Below, in pieces: positions 52,354-61,396 of a stretch of 64,000 nt of DNA. Positions within the stretch are counted from its first letter, which is position 1. Each line of letters starts with the position of its first letter. Source of the DNA: Rheinheimera faecalis (GTDB lineage: Bacteria; Pseudomonadota; Gammaproteobacteria; Enterobacterales; Alteromonadaceae); NCBI RefSeq assembly GCF_021290965.1, contig NZ_JAJOYT010000002.1, forward strand, positions 496,001 through 560,000, given 5' to 3'. The notes under the pieces were generated by a model. The model saw only the letters and a program-made list of their open reading frames with translations. It ran no database searches and was not told the DNA's origin. Position numbers and translations under genes: made by a program.

Positions 52354-52475
52354 GGGTCAGAGCCTTGGCTCTGACCCAGATATTTCAGCTGTGTTAAACC
52401 CCTGTCCGTACTTGTGCAGAGGCTTATTTCGGCTTGTAAAGCAGATTTTAGGGTCAGAGCTGATAGCTCTGACCC
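52354..52475. repeat. Paired GGGTCAGAGC hairpins, site 2
   Basis: Hairpin A 52354-52377 (GGGTCAGAGCC-TT-GGCTCTGACCC) and hairpin B 52451-52475 (GGGTCAGAGCT-GAT-AGCTCTGACCC), 73 bases apart. B is identical to that of site 1 and A differs by one base. Again between convergent genes; the last base of B touches the stop codon of the two-receiver gene. Confidence 0.88.
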
Positions 52476-53272
52476 TAATGCTCCATAATACGGCTTAATA
52501 AAGCCCGCACTGTTTCAGGTTCAAAGGGTTTGTCACATAAGGCATTCACACCGGATTGAGCAATATTCGCCAGATGAGATTCGTTGGCTTCGCTGGTGAC
52601 CATCAAGACAGGAATATGGCTCTGCTGGCTGTGTTCACGGATATACTGGGTCAGCTCCTGACCGTTCACTTCCGGCATATTAAAGTCGGTCACTACTAAA
52701 TCAAACATGTTGTTTTGCAGCAGATCAATGGCTTGTTGTCCGTCTTCGGCTTCAGTTAAATGCTGAATACCCAGGTTCTGCAGTACACGTTTAATATGGT
52801 TACGGGCCAGACGACTATCGTCCACCACCAATACCCGCACATCGTGCACATCAAATAAACTCAGTTCCAGTTCGGCCGGACTGAGCAGATCTATCGCTGC
52901 ATTTAAGGCTTTGCCCAACTGCACAGAATTAAAAGGTTTAGGTAAAATCGCCACTACACCAGATTGCTTAAATTGCTCCAGCTGGGCTTTTTTTGTTTCA
53001 GAGGAAATCAGTACAAAAGGTACTTCGGCTAAATCTGTATCGTTTTTCAGCTTTGCCAGCAGTTCCAGACTGGTGCCTTGTTCAAAGTATAAACTGCTGA
53101 TCACCAGATCGGCTTTATGCTGTTTGAGCTGCAGCATAGCTGTTGCAATGCTGTCTGCAGTACTGACCTGGGTTGCGCCTTCTTCGGCCAATTGCTTGAT
53201 AATAATTTTGCGTTGAACATCAGAAGGCTCAATCAGCAGAATAGATAAGTCAGAAGGGGAGAGTTGTTGCAT
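52475..53272 (-). CDS. Tandem-receiver response regulator
   Basis: 265 residues, two receiver domains and no output domain. The first (about 10-125) is degenerate: acidic pair replaced (LLIEPSD) and phospho-acceptor position Ser (ISSLYFEQG). The second (about 145-265) is complete: VVDDSRLAR, VVTDFNMPEVNG, MVTSE and CDKPF. Likely a signalling or phosphate-sink protein, CheY-like. ATG at 53272 preferred; a GTG at 53320 would overlap the yciH stop. Confidence 0.85.
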   Translation of the reverse strand: MQQLSPSDLSILLIEPSDVQRKIIIKQLAEEGATQVSTADSIATAMLQLKQHKADLVISSLYFEQGTSLELLAKLKNDTDLAEVPFVLISSETKKAQLEQFKQSGVVAILPKPFNSVQLGKALNAAIDLLSPAELELSLFDVHDVRVLVVDDSRLARNHIKRVLQNLGIQHLTEAEDGQQAIDLLQNNMFDLVVTDFNMPEVNGQELTQYIREHSQQSHIPVLMVTSEANESHLANIAQSGVNALCDKPFEPETVRALLSRIMEH

Positions 53273-53312
53273 CAGACGCTCGCTTAATCCACTTGGGTAT
53301 AAAGGGGGCGGG

Positions 53313-53711
53313 TTAACCACCAGCCCATTTATGTTTGTAACCTAATTTGGTTAACTCCTGCTGCACCAGTTCGCGTTGATCGCCCTGAATCTCAATCACG
53401 CCGTCCTTGACCGAACCACCACAACCGCATTTTTTCTTTAATAAAGCCGCTATTTCGGCCAGCTTTTCTGTGCTTTCAGCAAGGCCGGAAATAGTGATCA
53501 CCGCTTTGCCATTACGGCCTTTGGTTTCACGTTTTAATCGGGCATGGCCGTCGGTAAAACTTTGCGCCACAGCTTTTTGTGGTTTGGGTTTATCAATACG
53601 ACCTGAATCAGTACTGTAGACCAAATCATCCGCAGCTGCCGCCGTTGCTTCTTCAGCAGGTCGCCCCAATTGTTGTTGCCAGTCGGCTAACGAGATTTTT
53701 TTGCCACTCAT
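53313..53711 (-). CDS. yciH: SUI1/eIF1-family protein YciH
   Basis: 132 residues; C-terminal SUI1 domain with ITISGLAESTEKLAEIAALLKKKCGCGGSVKDG, the signature of eIF1-like proteins. In E. coli YciH affects start-codon fidelity; precise role unresolved. ATG at 53711; the upstream frame is open but MSGKKISLADWQQQLG fits a typical beginning. Just upstream of the two-receiver gene. Confidence 0.9.
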   Translation of the reverse strand: MSGKKISLADWQQQLGRPAEEATAAAADDLVYSTDSGRIDKPKPQKAVAQSFTDGHARLKRETKGRNGKAVITISGLAESTEKLAEIAALLKKKCGCGGSVKDGVIEIQGDQRELVQQELTKLGYKHKWAGG

Positions 53712-53812
53712 AAAACAATCTGTGTAAGTCGTCAGAAAGCGCACGATAAACAAGAGTCATGTAAACAGCAAGTAGCAAGTTTGAAATCCTTGATGTGGGG
53801 CAAAAAAAGCCA

Positions 53813-53840
53813 TTGGCAAATAAAAGGCTTCTGGTAAACT
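53813..53840 (+). promoter_or_regulatory. Candidate promoter of the GAF-domain gene
   Basis: TTGGCA (53813-53818), 16-base spacer, TAAACT (53835-53840), 22 bases before the ATG. Confidence 0.5.
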
Positions 53841-53862
53841 ATCGTCAATTTTAGAAATCTGG

Positions 53863-54552
53863 ATGGCTGAAGTGTCTATTAATTTATATCTGGAACAGTC
53901 AGGATTATCTGCATTATTGCAAGGGCAAGAAACAGCGATAGAACAGGCTGTGTCTACATTAAAAACACAGCTTGCCGCTGCCGCAGCTCCTGCTGTGACC
54001 TGGTCTTATCAGGTGCCTGAGTTAGGTGAAGGTGGTGCTTGTTCTTTATTTGGCCAACTGGCCGATGAACCTTATGATCTGGCCGCCACTCTGGGCCAAA
54101 ACGAAACAACAACTACAGCTTTAAGCCAGTTAACTGCTGTGGTGCAAAACTATCAGCAAAGCAACGACAGTGACTGGTTTGGTATTTACCAGAAACGTCA
54201 GAACCCAAAAGGCGAAACTGTACTGGTGAAGCTGGCGTATTTTGGTGCAGCTTCCCGAGCTGAGTTTCCGTTAACAGCTGAATTTGCCCAAATCAGCAAT
54301 AACAGCACTGTGGGTCTGACGGGTAAAGCCAAAGTGATTAACGATGTCACAGCCTACTTAACAGCAGGTGGCGAATATTACACCTGCGATCCAAAAGTAT
54401 TATCCGAAGCTTGTTTGCCTTTATTCAATAGCAAAGGTGAACTGGCAGGTATTATTGACGCTGAGGCATTTAAACGTCAGGCCTACCATACAGATGCTCT
54501 GGTTCGTTTAGTGGCCATCTGTCTTGTGCTGCCAGACTTACTGCCTGCATGA
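53863..54552 (+). CDS. GAF-domain protein
   Basis: 229 residues, cytosolic. The second half is a small GAF domain (LVKLAYFGAASRAEFPL, YYTCDPKVLSEACLPLFNSKGELAGIIDAEA) like free methionine-(R)-sulfoxide reductases, with two Cys (in TCDP and ACLP) that could be redox active but whose spacing I cannot match with certainty. The N-terminal half is unrecognised. ATG at 53863; 52 bases before the aminotransferase gene. Confidence 0.7.
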   Translation: MAEVSINLYLEQSGLSALLQGQETAIEQAVSTLKTQLAAAAAPAVTWSYQVPELGEGGACSLFGQLADEPYDLAATLGQNETTTTALSQLTAVVQNYQQSNDSDWFGIYQKRQNPKGETVLVKLAYFGAASRAEFPLTAEFAQISNNSTVGLTGKAKVINDVTAYLTAGGEYYTCDPKVLSEACLPLFNSKGELAGIIDAEAFKRQAYHTDALVRLVAICLVLPDLLPA

Positions 54553-54604
54553 TAAGATGAAACCGAATTGATTCTTTAACACCGCAAACTAACAGGTAAA
54601 AACT

Positions 54605-55798
54605 ATGTTTTCGCACTTACAGCCGACCCCTATCGATCCAATTTTAGGTTTAATGGCCGCTTATAAAGAAGATCCAAATCCACTGAAAGTGGACCTTGGG
54701 GTGGGTGTCTATAAAGATGAGCAAGGCCATACGGCTGTGCTGGATTGTGTGAAAAAAGCCGAAGCGCTGCGTTTAAAAAACGAAGATAGTAAAACCTACA
54801 TAGGTATGGCGGGTGATTTATCCTTTAACAGCCATATCGAAAAACTGGCCTTGGGTCAGCATAAAGTATTGTTATCCGGTCGTGTCACTACAGCTCACAC
54901 CCCTGGCGGCACAGGTGCATTGCGCGTTGCTGCTGAATTTATTAAAAAAGCCAATCCGGATGCAACAGTGTGGGTCACCAACCCAACCTGGGCTAACCAT
55001 ATTTCGTTATTTCAGGCCGCTGGTCTGAAAGTAAAAGAATATGCTTACTACGATTGGGATACCAAAGGCTTAAAGTTTGATGCCATGCTGACTGAACTGG
55101 CGCAGGTTCCTGCCGGTGACGTAGTGCTGGTGCATGCTTGCTGCCATAACCCAAGTGGTATGGATTTGAACTTTGAGCAGTGGAAACAATTTGCGCATTT
55201 AGCCAAAGAAAAAGGCTTTACGCCGCTGGTCGATATGGCCTATCAGGGTTTTGGTCTGGGTCTGGAAGAAGATACTCAGGGTTTACGTTATCTGGCCGAT
55301 CAAGTCGAAGAGATGCTGCTGTGTAGCTCCTGCTCGAAAAACTTCGGTTTGTACCGTGAGCGTATTGGTGCTTGCAGCATAGTAACAGCAGACAGCAAAA
55401 CCACAGACATTGCTAAATCTGTGTTGTTAAGCGTAGTGCGCAGTATTTATTCCATGCCGCCTGCCCATGGCGCCATTATCGTCAGTCATATTCTGGACAG
55501 TCAGGAATTAACGGCGTTGTGGCATCAGGAACTGGCTGTGATGCGTAATCGCATCAATGATTACCGTCAGTTGATCATCGATAAGTTTGCGGCTGAAGGC
55601 ATCACGCAGGATTTCAGCTTCATCACCAAACAACACGGCATGTTCTCTTTCCTTGGCATTAACAAAGAGCAAATTGAACGCCTGCGTAAGGACTACAGCA
55701 TTTATATGGTCGGCTCTAGCCGTGTCAGTATTGCTGGTTTAAACCACAGCAATATTGACTACTTCGCTAAAGCTATGGCGCAAGTGTTAAAAGGTTAA
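54605..55798 (+). CDS. tyrB: Aromatic/aspartate aminotransferase, class I
   Basis: 397 residues, fold type I PLP enzyme of the AspC/TyrB group: VDLGVGVYKDEQG, TPGGTGALRVAAEF, ACCHNPSGMDL, Lys245 in CSSCSKNFGLYRERIG, and GMFSFLG. Performs the last step of Tyr/Phe synthesis or aspartate formation; the gene symbol is by resemblance and aspC is the alternative. AGGT before ATG. Strong terminator after. No TyrR box seen. Confidence 0.82.
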   Translation: MFSHLQPTPIDPILGLMAAYKEDPNPLKVDLGVGVYKDEQGHTAVLDCVKKAEALRLKNEDSKTYIGMAGDLSFNSHIEKLALGQHKVLLSGRVTTAHTPGGTGALRVAAEFIKKANPDATVWVTNPTWANHISLFQAAGLKVKEYAYYDWDTKGLKFDAMLTELAQVPAGDVVLVHACCHNPSGMDLNFEQWKQFAHLAKEKGFTPLVDMAYQGFGLGLEEDTQGLRYLADQVEEMLLCSSCSKNFGLYRERIGACSIVTADSKTTDIAKSVLLSVVRSIYSMPPAHGAIIVSHILDSQELTALWHQELAVMRNRINDYRQLIIDKFAAEGITQDFSFITKQHGMFSFLGINKEQIERLRKDYSIYMVGSSRVSIAGLNHSNIDYFAKAMAQVLKG

Positions 55799-55836
55799 TT
55801 CCTGATTTTTTAATTTGCGATAAATACCGGATAAAC

Positions 55837-55868
55837 TAAGGGCGACATCAGTCGCCCTTATTATTTTT
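55837..55868. terminator. Bidirectional terminator between tyrB and the fusion gene
   Basis: TAAGGGCGAC-ATCA-GTCGCCCTTA, ten-base perfect stem, then TTATTTTT on the plus strand. Confidence 0.9.
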
Positions 55869-55882
55869 AGCAGATGTATGCG

Positions 55883-58800
55883 TTAGCTTTTATGAAAAGG
55901 GCATTTGGCATCAGGTGAAGATAGTGGCCGTCTTTGATGCTGTTGCTGGATCACAGGAAAGACAGAGGTAAAGAAGTTAGTCCAGCCACCGGTGCGAACC
56001 CGCAGCAAGTCATATTTTTCCGGTTGAGTCACAGCTGCACTGAAGGTATCGGGATTAGCCACTGTGACCGTCAGGATATTAGACGACTGGCCATCGGCAA
56101 ATTGCCGCAGTACCGCAGTTAAAGCCTCCAACGGGAAATCTTCTTTGATATTAAAGTCTGTCGGCGCGCCATCACTCATCTTCTCTGCACCCAAACCAGC
56201 AAAACCAGCCAGAGCCTCACCAAAGCCAGCCCATTGATGGTCTATAGCTAAATCGGCTGGACTGGGAGTCGCACTCATGTCTGAGGCTACTGTAGTGCCA
56301 ACACGACGGCCATCTGCGCTGGCTCCATTCCAGGCTCCCATTTCAACATGGTTTTCAAAAGTGCCAACACCAGGCTGAATTTGCAGGCCAAAAGGAAAGT
56401 CTTTGCTGCCAAATTGTTGAGCCAACCTCTTCATTGTGGCTTTGGTTTGGGCTAACGGCTGGGTAAAGGTTTCTACCGCTATATCTGCAATACGACTGAT
56501 GACAAAATTGCCCAGCTCATCCACATCAGGGTTGCCACGGCCATATTTGGGCAGAGCTAAAGCGGTTTGACGTAAGCGTTTAAAGCGGTCTGAACGGGCT
56601 GCAATTCGGCCTTCACCAGAGAGTTGGCTGATAAAAGGTTCCGTCATTTTGTAACCCCAGTCGCAGCACAGACATTCCAGCAGTTCAGACAAAGTAGTGA
56701 CAGCCTCTTTCTCGTCAAACACCATTTTTTTAATCGCATACAAAGAGTTAATGGTCGAACCCAAAGCTATATAACAAGGACCATACACATTGTATCTGGT
56801 GCCGCCACTGTAAAAGTCCTGACCTTTGGCAAGGCAGTCTTTCATCAGCACATTAAGCAAAGGGGAAGGACAAAAAGCAGTGTTGGCGCCGTACCCCATC
56901 AATTGCCCATTTATCGCTTTGCGGTTGAGCAGCTCAAAATGCTGGAAATACAAATCCAACAGCTCGTCAAAAGACTGAATGAGCTCAGGTGCTTTGGTGG
57001 TCATCGAAATCATCTGGCCATATAAATAACTCTGGCCTGCTGAGGAGTAAGTCCGGCCCTGATTGATGGCGCATTCCAGCGGTTGTAAGGTAGAAAAACC
57101 GCCTAATGAAAACCAGTTCTCCCCCGGGAACTGCGGTTCGTAACAGCCATCACAGGCATAGTTTTGCGCCGATTGCAGGCTGACTTTTGAACGCCATAGG
57201 CCGCTTGGCTCTGAATCCAAATCGCCGCCCACCTGATCGCCGCTCTGATACAGCCCCTCAATAATTTTTTCATCGTTCAGCAGAATCGGATGGGCACCGC
57301 CTGATAATATCGCCATAGCGGCTTCTTCCAGTAAATCCTGTGGTATATCTTTGCGGGTGCGCAGCGACAGGCAAGGGGCGTTTAACGGCAAACGACGCGA
57401 AGCGCGGATAAAAAGCCTGGTCATGTCGTTGTAGGCCGCTTTGGTTGCGCTAAAAGGTGCTGAACCGTCCGCGACTGTGCCACCTACTGTGAGTTGCTGT
57501 ATCCATTGCCCTAACGAAGCCCCCTGAGGATAAGGCCCTGAGCTGCCGCCCATTGCCAGATTACCAAAGGGTTGATGGTCTTCCATAAAGATCCGGTTTT
57601 GCTGCACTTTTTCATCCAGCTTAATATAAAACGCATCTATTACTTCCTGAGCCTGCTGCAGACTGATGCTGTCTTTGTCGAAAAACGGCTGCAGTAATTG
57701 ATCCAGACGACCTAAAGCTGTGGGTTCACCGTTTAAATGCAAACAGGTATGCAGGGTGAAAATAAACTGCACAGCTTCAACAAAAGTATCGGGTTTGGCT
57801 TTGGATAATTTCTGCATCCGCTTGGCTATTTGCTGCAGATTATGTTTTTCCAGTTGTTGGCCCGCGTTCATTTGTGCCGCCATCTGGTCAGCTAAAGCAG
57901 CGTAACGCAGGCAGTATTCACTGACGCCCTGCAATGCTAACAGGCTGGATTGGTACAATTCGCGTTGTGCGGCACTGGTTGCGCTTTGCTGATAGTGCCT
58001 GATTTGCTGCAGCATGCCGTCTATGCCTAACAGCAAAGCCTGCTCGTAATCCGGGATCACATGACCCACGCCAGAGGCTTCACTTAAATTGGCCAGAAAG
58101 CCGTCCTGCCGCTCTTGATCGGTCAGGTATTTCATCACATAACGACCTTCACCCAATGACAGGTTCGGCATAGCGCCGACTATGATTTCTTCGGCTGAAA
58201 TCCGATAAGTATCAGAGCCATACACCACATCACCGCGTTGATCCGCATGACCACAAAAAGGCGCCAGACTGCCGTCGGGCAAACGTACTCTGCGGCCTCT
58301 GAAGCCATAGTCAGGACTAGCCAATAGATGCAGAGTTAACCGGATAGCCCAGCCTTTACGTACCATCACAGATTCCTGCCAGATATCAGCGGGTTTATCG
58401 TCGCCCTGATACTGCTGCAGGTAATAACCAATGTTGTGAGCTATTTCCTGTTGTTTTCTGTTGATGTACCAGTTGTCTTGCCACAGTGAAAAAATGTTTT
58501 CCAGCAAACTCAGCACTCTGGCTGACGGTGGGTTGTATTTCAGCCTTTCCTGATCCGGCATAGTTGCCATCTTGTACAGATAGTTTTTATGGTTGTAATA
58601 CATCAAACCATTAGGAGAGGCTTCTTCAAAATGCCGATCCAGTCTGGACCAGTCTACCCCAGGAAAACGGCTCCAATCGTTTTGCAGCAGCGCGCTGAAA
58701 TCACTGTGATAACGGGGTTCATTCAGTAAATCTAAATCGGCCAGGCTTGGGATATAAAAGAAACCTCCCAGATCAGATTTCACATGGTTAAACAGCCGGT

Positions 58801-59794
58801 CGTTCATAAAACCAGCCACAGCGCCTATCTGGTTTTGCATAATGTTTTCCAGAATGGCAAAAGATTTGGTGAAACCCGCAAAATAGATGCCTTGCTCATC
58901 AGCCACAGTCGCTCCTTTAGGGCTGCGGCTGCTTTGACCGACCAAACTGGCTTTGCCAAAAGGTAAACCCAAACGCAGCACTGGCGTGGTATTGCCCTGG
59001 CTATCCTGCATCCGGGCCGATTTAATATGAGAGCGGGTGTCTCTATCCGGGATAATAGTGTCATTGGTTTTTCGGCCAATCAGATCTTCAATCTGATCTT
59101 CAGACATAGTGTTGATTTGATCCCAGTTAATGATAAAACGTTGGGCCAACACATACGAAGACCCCAGATGGTCTATATCATCGAAGCCTGTAATACAATG
59201 TTTAGAGATAGAGACAGGATCGGCCGGGTTATTCAGATTTTCTGAAAAACGGCAGCCCAACACTTTGCCTTTCAGGCCATCTTGTCGTTCAGATTTAGAC
59301 GCTGCGTTTTGAGAAATTTGAAACTTTGTGACCGACGCTAAGCTTTCGCTGATGAAGTCCAGTACCAATTCGCACGCTTTGGCTTTGTCACTTTTAATAT
59401 GAAACCACAAGTCACCTTCTGAATCCTGAAAAGCACCGGTTGAGCCGTCAAACAAAGCGCTATGAGCCGGATTGTCTTGCTTTGGAAAGTTGAATACTAA
59501 GCCTTTGGGCAGACTTAAGCCTTCTTCTGCACAGATACGACGCCACTGCGCTGACGATACCCCAAGAATAGCGCTGGTATTGGCATCTTTCAGCTCTGCA
59601 TGCTGATGGATTTGCGTGCGAAGTTCCGCCATCAATTCTTTTAACTTATTGCGACTGACAGGGGCTGATAACCAGAAGGTGCTGAAAATGGCTTCAGGTG
59701 CCGGATAAACCAGGCCTCGCTGGCTGTAGCGCCAGATCTGCTTTAAACGCTGGTCATAATCAAGTTCTGTCAGTTCAGAGTGTTGTAGTGACAT
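55883..59794 (-). CDS. Dyp-type peroxidase fused to a pyruvate-formate-lyase-like glycyl radical enzyme
   Basis: 1303 residues, no signal peptide. N-terminal Dyp-type peroxidase (about 10-400): GFDDIDHLGSSYVLAQRF (GFxDG-like, Asp kept, final Gly lost), proximal-haem candidate His256 in SHIKSAR, VLRLGLPFG and GGFFYIPSLADL. C-terminal PFL/glycyl-radical domain (about 560-1303): GHVIPDYEQALLLG, FVEAVQFIFTLHTCLHLN, SGGAHPILLNDEKII, thiyl Cys884 in DGCYEPQFPG, GGTRYNVYGPC, SADGRRVG, and the C-terminal glycyl site RTGGWTNFF with Gly1270 where others have RVxGY. So both key residues are present. An oxygen-sensitive radical enzyme joined to a peroxide-using haem enzyme is odd, and no radical-SAM activase is in the window. 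ATG at 59794 with AAGGA. Confidence 0.85.
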   Translation of the reverse strand: MSLQHSELTELDYDQRLKQIWRYSQRGLVYPAPEAIFSTFWLSAPVSRNKLKELMAELRTQIHQHAELKDANTSAILGVSSAQWRRICAEEGLSLPKGLVFNFPKQDNPAHSALFDGSTGAFQDSEGDLWFHIKSDKAKACELVLDFISESLASVTKFQISQNAASKSERQDGLKGKVLGCRFSENLNNPADPVSISKHCITGFDDIDHLGSSYVLAQRFIINWDQINTMSEDQIEDLIGRKTNDTIIPDRDTRSHIKSARMQDSQGNTTPVLRLGLPFGKASLVGQSSRSPKGATVADEQGIYFAGFTKSFAILENIMQNQIGAVAGFMNDRLFNHVKSDLGGFFYIPSLADLDLLNEPRYHSDFSALLQNDWSRFPGVDWSRLDRHFEEASPNGLMYYNHKNYLYKMATMPDQERLKYNPPSARVLSLLENIFSLWQDNWYINRKQQEIAHNIGYYLQQYQGDDKPADIWQESVMVRKGWAIRLTLHLLASPDYGFRGRRVRLPDGSLAPFCGHADQRGDVVYGSDTYRISAEEIIVGAMPNLSLGEGRYVMKYLTDQERQDGFLANLSEASGVGHVIPDYEQALLLGIDGMLQQIRHYQQSATSAAQRELYQSSLLALQGVSEYCLRYAALADQMAAQMNAGQQLEKHNLQQIAKRMQKLSKAKPDTFVEAVQFIFTLHTCLHLNGEPTALGRLDQLLQPFFDKDSISLQQAQEVIDAFYIKLDEKVQQNRIFMEDHQPFGNLAMGGSSGPYPQGASLGQWIQQLTVGGTVADGSAPFSATKAAYNDMTRLFIRASRRLPLNAPCLSLRTRKDIPQDLLEEAAMAILSGGAHPILLNDEKIIEGLYQSGDQVGGDLDSEPSGLWRSKVSLQSAQNYACDGCYEPQFPGENWFSLGGFSTLQPLECAINQGRTYSSAGQSYLYGQMISMTTKAPELIQSFDELLDLYFQHFELLNRKAINGQLMGYGANTAFCPSPLLNVLMKDCLAKGQDFYSGGTRYNVYGPCYIALGSTINSLYAIKKMVFDEKEAVTTLSELLECLCCDWGYKMTEPFISQLSGEGRIAARSDRFKRLRQTALALPKYGRGNPDVDELGNFVISRIADIAVETFTQPLAQTKATMKRLAQQFGSKDFPFGLQIQPGVGTFENHVEMGAWNGASADGRRVGTTVASDMSATPSPADLAIDHQWAGFGEALAGFAGLGAEKMSDGAPTDFNIKEDFPLEALTAVLRQFADGQSSNILTVTVANPDTFSAAVTQPEKYDLLRVRTGGWTNFFTSVFPVIQQQHQRRPLSSPDAKCPFHKS

Positions 59795-60012
59795 GGTCAA
59801 GTCCTTGTGTAGATTAGATATAAAGAGAAAAGATGTATCTGATTTGGAGTCAGCAGTGTAGGCAAAGACTACAAATATTTCCAATAGAGGGACTTGAAGT
59901 GTACTTTTTGAACTAAAACCTAAGAGCTTTCAGGCGTTGTCAGGCGCAGAGCGGAAGAGTAAGCTAAATTGAAAGAAGAGAGCGCTAATCTAAGCAGTGA
60001 GCTGACCCCCTT

Positions 60013-60759
60013 ATGTATTTTGCTTTTCGACTTTGTGTAGTTTTGACGACATTGTTTATATCGGTTTTTGTCTCTGCACAATCTGCTTTAAGAGTGGTGA
60101 CTGAATTATCACCGCCTCACCAAACGATCAAAGATGGCAAAGTAGATGGCGTCAGTACTCAGATTGTTATAGCAACACTCAAACAGGCCGGGCTTGATAG
60201 CCCTATTGAAGTCTATCCCTGGGCTCGCTCCTATTACATTGCTACTTCAGTACCTAATGTACTGATTTACAATATAGCCAGAACACCGGAGCGGGAAAAT
60301 GAATTTCACTGGATTGGGCCTGTAGCAAATTACAGGTTAGGTTTAGTGCGATTGACGGAGCGCGCAGATCTCAGTCCAAACCATATCAAAGATTTAGGTT
60401 CTGCTGTCATTGCGGTGCAACGAGGTGATTTTTCTACGTTGTATCTGCAGCAACAGGGTCTGAAGATAGGCAAAGAATTACAGCTCTCTGCCGATATTCT
60501 GGAGTCCTGGCGTCTGCTGATTAAAGGCAAAGTGGATTACGTGGTGGATGATGAAGCGGCATTGGCTTTAATGGAAAAACAGTTGTCGCAACCTGAAGGT
60601 ATAACCCGTTTTGTGTTGGCTATACCTCAGCTGGAACAGAAAACTTATCTGGCAGCCAGCAAAACAACAGATCCTGAACTGGTCAGGAAGCTGCAGCAGG
60701 CGCATCTGGAAGTACAAAAAACTCCGCTTTATCATAACGTGATGGCCGGCCGCTTTTAG
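60013..60759 (+). CDS. Periplasmic substrate-binding protein (SBP family 3 type)
   Basis: 248 residues with signal peptide (LCVVLTTLFISVFVSAQS). LRVVTELSPPHQTIKDGKVDGVSTQIV and YPWARSYY, VDYVVDDEAAL are typical of the amino-acid/opine-like binding fold found near solitary in Alteromonadales. No ABC permease is adjacent, so it may be a stand-alone sensor or an orphan binding protein. Converges on fldB. Confidence 0.8.
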   Translation: MYFAFRLCVVLTTLFISVFVSAQSALRVVTELSPPHQTIKDGKVDGVSTQIVIATLKQAGLDSPIEVYPWARSYYIATSVPNVLIYNIARTPERENEFHWIGPVANYRLGLVRLTERADLSPNHIKDLGSAVIAVQRGDFSTLYLQQQGLKIGKELQLSADILESWRLLIKGKVDYVVDDEAALALMEKQLSQPEGITRFVLAIPQLEQKTYLAASKTTDPELVRKLQQAHLEVQKTPLYHNVMAGRF

Positions 60760-60766
60760 TTTGATT

Positions 60767-61303
60767 TTAAAGGGCTATCAGCTCATTCATGAGTTGAGTC
60801 AGCCACAGATTTAAACGTTCATCTGTCTGGTCATACTGATTTTCTTCGTCCAAAGCTAAACCATAAAACCACTCAGGATCTTCTGTAACTGCTTTGGAGG
60901 CGATAAAGTCATAACCTGCAGTGGGCCAGAAACCAATGCGGACACAGTCTTGTGGTGCTATGGCCTGATGCAGCATACCCACTGCATCCTGAAACCACTC
61001 GGCGTAACCTAACTGATCACCCATGCCATAAATCGCGACAATTTTACCGTTTAAATCGACGTCTTTAATGTCGTCCCAGTGTGCTTCCCAATCTTCCTGC
61101 AGCTCACCAAAATCCCAGGTTGAAATGCCCAAAATAAGCAAATCGTAGTCCGTCATCAACGTCAGAGGCTGATCTTTAAGATTATGAAGTGTTACACTGC
61201 TGCCGTCCGGCAAACTTGGGTCAGCACTTAAAAGTACCTGAATTTTTTCTGCCACTATTTCGGTGTAGCAGGTGGTGGAGCCGTAAAAAAGACCAATTTT
61301 CAT
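60767..61303 (-). CDS. fldB: Flavodoxin, FldB-like
   Basis: 178 residues, long-chain flavodoxin: [18 protein letters not shown] (FMN phosphate loop), [19 protein letters not shown] and [16 protein letters not shown]. Low-potential electron carrier in the cytosol. Divergent to xerD, as in E. coli fldB-xerD-dsbC-recJ. ATG at 61303 gives the conserved start; the open frame upstream has no support. Confidence 0.9.
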   Translation of the reverse strand: MKIGLFYGSTTCYTEIVAEKIQVLLSADPSLPDGSSVTLHNLKDQPLTLMTDYDLLILGISTWDFGELQEDWEAHWDDIKDVDLNGKIVAIYGMGDQLGYAEWFQDAVGMLHQAIAPQDCVRIGFWPTAGYDFIASKAVTEDPEWFYGLALDEENQYDQTDERLNLWLTQLMNELIAL

Positions 61304-61396
61304 CTGATATGACTCAGCATTTTGTGTGGCCGGCAGTGTAGCAGAAGCGTTTGAACCAACAAAGTCAGACAAAACAAATTAACCCGGGAGCAGCTT

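Noticed and set aside
56624-57025. A 133-codon frame antisense to the glycyl-radical domain
   Set aside because: Shadow frame; the opposite strand has strongly conserved motifs.
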